A DNA stretch of 43,107 bases from CAYZED01 sp964477445. GTDB lineage: Bacteria; Bacillota; Clostridia; Lutisporales; Lutisporaceae. Positions 38,081 to 43,107 of this stretch are shown here, piece after piece. The stretch's first letter is position 1. Each line of letters begins with the position of its first letter. Position numbers and translations under genes: made by a program. The notes beneath the pieces are model-generated. The model had not been told where the DNA came from. It did not search any database and saw only the letters and a program-made list of their open reading frames with translations. The stretch is taken from NCBI GenBank assembly GCA_964477445.1, contig CAYZED010000022.1:1-43107 (forward strand), given 5' to 3'.

Positions 38081-38911
38081 CTACACCGCTACTGGTATCT
38101 TCTTAATTTGTTCCCCTGCTTCATATCCCTCAAGCGAAAAATCTTCCACTTTAAAGTCATAGAAATTCTTAACGTCAGGATTAATAACAAGTTTTGGCGC
38201 AGGCTTCATTTCTCTGGAAATAAGTTCCTTCACAAGAGGTATGTGTTTATCATAAATATGAGCATCTGCTATCACTTGCACGAGTTCTCCCACCTCTAAC
38301 CCACAAGAAATTGCAAACATATGAACTAAAATAGCGTACTGAACCACGTTCCAATTATTCGCTACAAGAATATCTTGTGAACGCTGATTTAAAATCGCAT
38401 TTAACTTATTCCCTGTAACATTAAAAGTCACGCTGTATGCACAAGGATAAAGATTCATTTCGTGCAAATCTTCGTGATTATATAAGTTTGTCATTATTCT
38501 TCTGCTCGCTGGATTATTTTTTAAATCAAACAAAACGCGGTCTACTTGGTCAAATTCGCCCTCAGAATACTTATGTTTAATCCCAAGCTGATAGCCATAT
38601 GCCTTACCTATAGAACCATTTTCATCTGCCCACGCATTCCATATTTTGCTATTTAGATCTTTAATATTATTTGATTTTTTTTGCCATATCCAAAGAAGCT
38701 CATCAATCGCTGCCTTAAGATTAGTAGGTCTTAGAGTTATAATTGGAAACTCCTCCGAAAGATTATACCTATTAACTACGCAAAACGCTTTAATCGTGTG
38801 AGCTGAGCTTCCATCTTCCCATTTCGCTCTAACAATTTGTTCTTCGGAGCTATACCCATTTTTTAAAATATCTTCACATAAATCCTTAAAAATAATATCT
38901 GCTTTACTCAT
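38081..38911 (-). CDS. thyA: Thymidylate synthase
   Basis: A 276-residue ThyA that methylates dUMP to dTMP using methylene-tetrahydrofolate, producing dihydrofolate for the DHFR downstream. Catalytic C157 lies in LYPCAYSVTF, with R177/S178/D180 (QRSQD) binding phosphate and N188 (NWNVVQY) reading the base. Classical members have PPCH at the catalytic loop; here it is YPCA, as in some Firmicute ThyA proteins. GAGAGGGA lies 10 bases ahead of the ATG. It heads the thyA, DHFR-mtnA, aldolase set. Confidence 0.95.
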   Translation of the reverse strand: MSKADIIFKDLCEDILKNGYSSEEQIVRAKWEDGSSAHTIKAFCVVNRYNLSEEFPIITLRPTNLKAAIDELLWIWQKKSNNIKDLNSKIWNAWADENGSIGKAYGYQLGIKHKYSEGEFDQVDRVLFDLKNNPASRRIMTNLYNHEDLHEMNLYPCAYSVTFNVTGNKLNAILNQRSQDILVANNWNVVQYAILVHMFAISCGLEVGELVQVIADAHIYDKHIPLVKELISREMKPAPKLVINPDVKNFYDFKVEDFSLEGYEAGEQIKKIPVAV

Positions 38912-38998
38912 AGTTTAAATATCCCTCTCATTTCGTTTTTGTATAATAAAGGCGAAACTAATCTACTATTTATCTGGGTTATCTCGGTTTGTCTAGAT

Positions 38999-39769
38999 TT
39001 AACTGTCCACCAAGAATCTCAAAATCTCTAGTTTTGATTCATCCACAAAATCTCCTCCAGCCTCGATTTTCAATTTTATACTATCATTCTTAAAAATCTT
39101 AATAACCTCTGTCACTTTGTTAAAAAGCATCATATCAAGTTTGTCTTCAATTGTTAAAATATACGAACCATTTATTGGCGAAATTACATATGAATTCTTT
39201 AGTTTTATATGTTCATATATTAAATTCTTCTGCAATCCTATATTGTACTTGTGAATCATTCGTAAGTTTGAAAGATCCTCAAACTCTTTTTCGTCATCAG
39301 CATTAATTTCATCAACACTCGTGTTTTCGTTTTTCCCTTTTTTGTCTTTTCTCAGATGATCTGTACTTCCAGCAATAAACCGCCCAACTCTTATCTCCGG
39401 TTTGTTTATATCAAGTCCTCTTATAGCTCTTTCAATCGCTTCAACGAATTTATTCTTATTAATTGGCTTATGAACGCACTCAACAGCCCCAGCTCGCAAG
39501 CCCTCTATAATATCATCATCCATTGAACTGATGATAATAATTCTGGCATCAGGATCTTCATCCAAAATCATTTTTATGGCATAAACGCCACTATAGGAAG
39601 GCATGCTCATATCCATCGTGACAATATGCGGCCTACACTTTCTGTACATATTAAGTGCTTCAAGTCCATCAGAAGCTTCTGCTACTATACGGAAGGATTT
39701 TTTGTCAAAACACTCCATTACAACTTCTCTAATAACTTTGTTGTCATCGGCTACGAGTACATCTAACAT
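38999..39769 (-). CDS. Response regulator with uncharacterised C-terminal domain
   Basis: A 256-residue protein. Residues 1-118 form a CheY-like receiver with D8/D9, phospho-acceptor D53 (VTMDMSMPS) and K101 (HKPIN). A charged linker (about 130-165) leads to an unrecognised C-terminal domain (166-256), roughly IYEHIKLKNSYVISPINGSY and then LKIEAGGDFVDESKLEILRF. It has no DNA-binding helix-turn-helix, GGDEF or EAL motif, so output is probably by protein contact. No kinase gene is adjacent. GAGGTG precedes the ATG. It is divergent from the lipoprotein gene. Confidence 0.85.
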   Translation of the reverse strand: MLDVLVADDNKVIREVVMECFDKKSFRIVAEASDGLEALNMYRKCRPHIVTMDMSMPSYSGVYAIKMILDEDPDARIIIISSMDDDIIEGLRAGAVECVHKPINKNKFVEAIERAIRGLDINKPEIRVGRFIAGSTDHLRKDKKGKNENTSVDEINADDEKEFEDLSNLRMIHKYNIGLQKNLIYEHIKLKNSYVISPINGSYILTIEDKLDMMLFNKVTEVIKIFKNDSIKLKIEAGGDFVDESKLEILRFLVDS

Positions 39770-39794
39770 GTTAGCACCTCGATTGCAGTTTATT

Positions 39795-39824
39795 TTGTAA
39801 ATATATATACCATTATAGTATAAT
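39795..39824 (+). promoter_or_regulatory. Promoter of the lipoprotein peptidase gene
   Basis: TTGTAA (39795-39800), 18 bp, TATAAT (39819-39824). The start is near 39831, 26 bases before the TTG start codon. Confidence 0.6.
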
Positions 39825-39856
39825 CAAGAGGACTATAAAAGCTAGGGGATGATATT

Positions 39857-41419
39857 TTGAAAATTTTAAAAAAACCATTTAGAAATCCATTGAAAAAATC
39901 GTTTAAAAAAATCGTAATAATATTCACATTGCTCATACTCGCTCTTTCTCTAACAGGATGTGAAAGCCTATTCTCGTCAAATGAAAATACCGCCGTCAAT
40001 CCTACTCCAATTGTGCAAACTGAGAGAAGCAGCGATCCATTGAATAGCTATTCCATAGAAGCTGAAGTATTCCCCGACAAAAAAACTTTAACTGCCACTG
40101 AGAAAATCAGCTATGTTAATACCGAAAATTTGTCTCTATCGGAAATTTACCTTCACATATATCCCAATGCTTTTAGGAAAAAAACTACTGCACCTTTTTT
40201 GTTTGATCAATTTGATGCCGCTTATCCAGATGGTTTTTCACCAGGAAATATTGATATAAAAAATATTAAAGTTGGAAACAAAATAGTTGATATGAAAACA
40301 TATTCTTCGATTTCAGGAAAAGACTCCACGATTTTAAAGATTAAGCTAGATAAATCATTAAAACCAGGCGCTCGTATAAGTCTAGAAATTGACTTCTCAC
40401 TTCTCATACCACCTGCTGCAGAAAGATTTGGGATAGGTGCAAATTATATTAATCTTGGGAATTGGTATCCGATAGTCGCTGTTTATGACCAAAACGGTTG
40501 GAATTTAGACCCTTATTATTCTATTGGCGATCCATTTTATTCCGATGTGGCTGACTATAATATAAAAATAACCGCACCAAAAAAATATAAGTTCGCCGCC
40601 TCAGGAGTACTTACAGAAAAAAATGAAAATGACGATACTACTATATGGACTTTCGCAAGTTATAGCATGCGAGATTTTGCGATTATTGGAAGCGATAAGT
40701 TTTTCACTAGTTCTAAAAAAGTTGGGGACACAAATGTAATATCATATTTCTACAAAAATGATTCAACCACAGGTAAGGAAGCTTTGGATTTCGGTGTGAA
40801 ATCTTTGAAAATATTTAACGAAAAATTTGGGACGTATCCTTATCCCACTTATTCCGTCGTAGAAACCTCCTTCCCTAGTGGCATGGAATATCCCGGCTTA
40901 GTTTACATAAGTGATACGCTTTATCAAGACCAGAGCAACCTTACAGGACTTGCTATTACCACAATTCACGAAACTGGCCACCAATACTTCTACGCCTTAG
41001 TCGGAAATGACCAAATAGATGAGGCTTGGCTTGATGAATCTTTTGCGACCTATTCTGAGATTGTGTATTATGAAAAATACTATGGCACAAAAATTATGAA
41101 CCAATTAGAAGAAGATACTATTTCGTCTGGAAAAGCTTCAATCGTCGCAAAGGACTTCAACGGCAAAGTAGTAAGAGCACTTTCCACTTTTAACAATTGG
41201 GATGATTACGGCCCAGCAGCATACAGCTATGGAGCGACAACTTTAATAGATTTGCGAAAAGAAGTCGGCGACAAAGTTTTTTGGAATATTATGAAGAGTT
41301 ATTTTACAAAATATAAATTTAAAATTGCGACCACAAATGATTTCATAAATGTTTCAGAATTAGTCAGCGGGAAAGACTTATCCAAGTTCTTTAATATTCA
41401 TTTAGGCTTAGCGAACTAA
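39857..41419 (+). CDS. Lipoprotein, M1-family (aminopeptidase N-like) metallopeptidase
   Basis: A 520-residue exported protein. The signal peptide has a basic start (KKPFRNPLKKSFKK), a hydrophobic core and the lipobox LSLTGC, so it should be anchored outside the membrane by a lipidated cysteine near residue 34. The peptidase part has the exopeptidase-like motif SGMEYPG and the zinc site H371-E372-T-G-H375 with E394, the exact HExxH-18-E spacing of M1 gluzincins. The start is TTG, preceded by AGGGGATG. Peptide scavenging outside the cell is likely; specificity is unknown. Confidence 0.92.
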   Translation: MKILKKPFRNPLKKSFKKIVIIFTLLILALSLTGCESLFSSNENTAVNPTPIVQTERSSDPLNSYSIEAEVFPDKKTLTATEKISYVNTENLSLSEIYLHIYPNAFRKKTTAPFLFDQFDAAYPDGFSPGNIDIKNIKVGNKIVDMKTYSSISGKDSTILKIKLDKSLKPGARISLEIDFSLLIPPAAERFGIGANYINLGNWYPIVAVYDQNGWNLDPYYSIGDPFYSDVADYNIKITAPKKYKFAASGVLTEKNENDDTTIWTFASYSMRDFAIIGSDKFFTSSKKVGDTNVISYFYKNDSTTGKEALDFGVKSLKIFNEKFGTYPYPTYSVVETSFPSGMEYPGLVYISDTLYQDQSNLTGLAITTIHETGHQYFYALVGNDQIDEAWLDESFATYSEIVYYEKYYGTKIMNQLEEDTISSGKASIVAKDFNGKVVRALSTFNNWDDYGPAAYSYGATTLIDLRKEVGDKVFWNIMKSYFTKYKFKIATTNDFINVSELVSGKDLSKFFNIHLGLAN

Positions 41420-41469
41420 TATTATGCATATTTGAGAAGAGGCTTCGCATTTTTTTCGCGAAACCTTGT

Positions 41470-41529
41470 GGCGAAACTTTGGGCGAAACTTTGGGCGAAA
41501 CTTTGGGCGAAACTTTGGGCGAAACTTTT
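41470..41529 (+). repeat. 12-bp tandem repeat, five units
   Basis: Five near-identical units of GGCGAAACTTTG in the 160-bp gap between the lipoprotein and DUF4097 genes. Just before them, AGGCTTCGCATTT (41440-41452) resembles the hairpin core of the interspersed repeat, but too briefly to call. Confidence 0.9.
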
Positions 41530-41579
41530 TAGCCAGACTTTCGTATAAATAACATACGGCATGAAAAAGGGGGATATAT

Positions 41580-42887
41580 ATGGTAGTAAAAAAAATCGGT
41601 AAAGTTACGCTCGCTATAATATTAATAGGAGCTGGAATATTGCTTTTGTCCGAAAGATTTATCCAATTTCCGGTTCGCGAAATTTTTAAATATTGGCCTG
41701 TAATGTTAATTGGGCTTGGTTTAGAAATGATGATAGCCGCGATAATTTATGGAAGAAATAATAATGTTATTCTTAGATACGATAAAACCGCGCTTTTTGC
41801 GGCGATAATTTTTTCATTCATTTCCTTTGGTGTCTCATCCCCTTCAATAAATTTTAAGAGTATTGGCTCAGGTGATTTTTTTCAATTAATGAAATTTTCA
41901 CATCAAAAAGATGAAGTTATTAATCGAAATGATATCTCAAAAGACATAAAAATCGAGCAACTTGTTATTGATTCAGGTTTTGGAGATGTAAACCTTGTTC
42001 CATCTTCAAACGGAAAATTAAATATTAAACTTGAAGCGACTCTGCACTATAACAATGAAAAAGATGCTAAAGATAATCTAACCCAGATGTTACAAATAAG
42101 CGAAGGTGCTATAACTAGAATAACTTTACTCCAACCGGGCAAAGGTGCTCCAGGTGCTCCTCCAAAAGGTAATGCTCTTGGTGATTTATTCAATAGATCA
42201 GGTCTCACCCTAACTGTATATATTCCAGAAGATATTTCAGTAAAATCTTCTAATTCCTTTGGAAGTCTAGAAGCCAATAATTTAAAGGGCACTTTTGAAC
42301 TAAATAATAAAAATGGTTCAACTACGGTTGAAAATCTTTCTGGACTGCTAAGTGTTGAAAATTCCTTTGGTAGCATAGATATTTCAAATGTAACTGGAGA
42401 TACTACAATAAAAAGTAGCAATGGAAGTATAGACGTTTCAAAAATTAATGGAAACATAAAAAGCGACGCTTCTTTTGGCTCAAGCACTATTGAAAACATA
42501 AATGGTAATGTAGTCGCCACTTCTGGTAACGGCGAGATTAACATAAGTGATGTGAGTGGAACTTTGACCGCAAAGAACAGCTTTGGAAAAATTCAAGCAT
42601 CAAATATTGGTGGTGATTCAGATATAACTAACGCCAGTGGAGCTATTGAATTAGACAATGTCTCAAAAAACATTATTATAACTAACTCTTTCGGAAGTAT
42701 ACTTTGTAATAGCAAAGATTTAGGTCAATCGAGACTAGATTTATCCTCCACTTTGGGTTCAATCAAGCCAATAAACGGTATCAAACCAGAAACAAAAGGC
42801 ACTAAAGCTTCATTAATTCATACTTTCGGTGCTGGAACGTATCTTATAAAGATAATAAATAGTACTGGCGATATAATGGTGGAGTAA
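41580..42887 (+). CDS. Membrane protein with LiaF-like helices and DUF4097 beta repeats
   Basis: A 435-residue protein. Residues 1-90 hold three hydrophobic helices (LAIILIGAGILLLSE, YWPVMLIGLGLEMMIAAIIY, ALFAAIIFSFISFGV), like LiaI/LiaF-type membrane anchors. From about 120 onward come regularly spaced beta-strand repeats in which NSFGS-type and NGS-type turns alternate every 20 or so residues, the DUF4097 right-handed coil. Such proteins often sit in envelope-stress circuits; here no two-component genes are adjacent. GGGGGA precedes the ATG. The repeat domain is probably outside the cell, which I infer from topology. Confidence 0.85.
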   Translation: MVVKKIGKVTLAIILIGAGILLLSERFIQFPVREIFKYWPVMLIGLGLEMMIAAIIYGRNNNVILRYDKTALFAAIIFSFISFGVSSPSINFKSIGSGDFFQLMKFSHQKDEVINRNDISKDIKIEQLVIDSGFGDVNLVPSSNGKLNIKLEATLHYNNEKDAKDNLTQMLQISEGAITRITLLQPGKGAPGAPPKGNALGDLFNRSGLTLTVYIPEDISVKSSNSFGSLEANNLKGTFELNNKNGSTTVENLSGLLSVENSFGSIDISNVTGDTTIKSSNGSIDVSKINGNIKSDASFGSSTIENINGNVVATSGNGEINISDVSGTLTAKNSFGKIQASNIGGDSDITNASGAIELDNVSKNIIITNSFGSILCNSKDLGQSRLDLSSTLGSIKPINGIKPETKGTKASLIHTFGAGTYLIKIINSTGDIMVE

Positions 42888-42892
42888 TCCGC

Positions 42893-42921
42893 TTGACGAA
42901 AAAGTGACTATCCTATATAAT
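42893..42921 (+). promoter_or_regulatory. Promoter of the tRNA-Arg gene
   Basis: TTGACG (42893-42898) and TATAAT (42916-42921) with a 17-bp spacer. It begins 5 bp after the DUF4097 stop codon. A small hairpin, AAGCC-TCC-GGCTT (42933-42945), lies in the tRNA leader. Confidence 0.8.
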
Positions 42922-42954
42922 TCTAATGTATTAAGCCTCCGGCTTGATTATTAT

Positions 42955-43031
42955 GTACCCGTAGCTCAGTTGGATAGAGTGACTGACTACGAATCAGTAG
43001 GTCGCAGGTTCGAACCCTGTCGGGTACACCA
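42955..43031 (+). tRNA. tRNA-Arg (anticodon ACG)
   Basis: A complete cloverleaf: acceptor stem GTACCCG with CGGGTAC, D arm with GCTCAGTTGGATAGAGT, anticodon stem ACTGA/TCAGT with loop CTACGAA (anticodon ACG, read as ICG after deamination), and T arm GGTTCGAACC. The discriminator is A and CCA is encoded (43029-43031). Confidence 0.97.
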
Positions 43032-43043
43032 CGAGAGATAAGT

Positions 43044-43076
43044 AATCCCAATCGTTTCAGCGATTGGGATTTTTTT
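43044..43076 (+). terminator. Terminator of the tRNA-Arg gene
   Basis: AATCCCAATCG (43044-43054) pairs perfectly with CGATTGGGATT (43061-43071), and seven T's follow. Placement 12 bases after the tRNA CCA end makes this secure. Confidence 0.92.
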
Positions 43077-43107
43077 ATATTTATTTATTTTATCAAAAAT
43101 GTCACGG

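Noticed and set aside
41440..41452. Seventh copy of the GC-hairpin repeat
   Set aside because: Only about 12 bases resemble the core and the first stem arm is incomplete.

Overview
The window is AT-rich bacterial DNA (roughly one third G+C by eye) with strong AGGAGG-type ribosome binding sites and TTGACA/TATAAT promoters. It carries a pyruvate:ferredoxin oxidoreductase, a B. subtilis-like ffs-dnaX-ybaB-recR block, and a LexA-type box upstream of a Y-family polymerase. I read it as the chromosome of an anaerobic low-GC Firmicute, most likely a Clostridia member; I cannot name the genus.

Layout. 1-441: intergenic DNA with two modules of a repeat family and a structured palindromic element. 442-4534: trmB, a Crp/Fnr regulator, an EamA exporter, a zinc-ribbon protein, a VOC protein and a HAD hydrolase that has lost its cap domain. 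4563-6663: an AAA ATPase plus RloB-like gene pair (probable phage defence) with its own promoter and repeated half-sites. 6660-12304: an ABC-2 exporter operon (one ATPase, two permeases) divergent from a histidine kinase/NarL-type response regulator pair, an arrangement like B. subtilis LnrLMN/LnrJK; an 18-bp palindrome lies between them. 12327-14693: an alpha/beta hydrolase and an M29 aminopeptidase. 15010-18534: PFOR with a leader of about 257 nt. 18964-22193: recR, ybaB, dnaX and SRP RNA, all on the minus strand. 22337-24482: a DUF1904 protein, a small protein next to the Y-family polymerase, and the LexA-type palindrome. 24757-33561: a giant cyclic beta-1,2-glucan synthase homologue preceded by a terminator-like hairpin. 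33604-35413: an AAA/DUF4143 ATPase and a PilZ protein. 35537-38911: class II aldolase, a DHFR-MtnA fusion and ThyA, linking folate/dTMP metabolism with methylthioribose-phosphate salvage. 38999-42887: a response regulator with an unrecognised C-terminal domain, an M1-type lipoprotein peptidase and a DUF4097 membrane protein. 42955-43031: tRNA-Arg(ACG) with terminator.

Most notable: (1) an interspersed repeat family with a GC hairpin core (GCGGCTTCGCCG) seen at intergenic sites, including a 300-bp inverted composite between kinase and regulator that supplies the kinase's last codons and stop; (2) a single-frame DHFR-MtnA fusion beside a FucA-like aldolase; (3) the ATPase/RloB pair and its operator-like promoter; (4) an in-frame A AAA AAG slippery heptamer in dnaX that would yield a gamma-length product; (5) many short tandem repeats (10, 12, 15 and 23 bp), several at gene ends and one inside the kinase.
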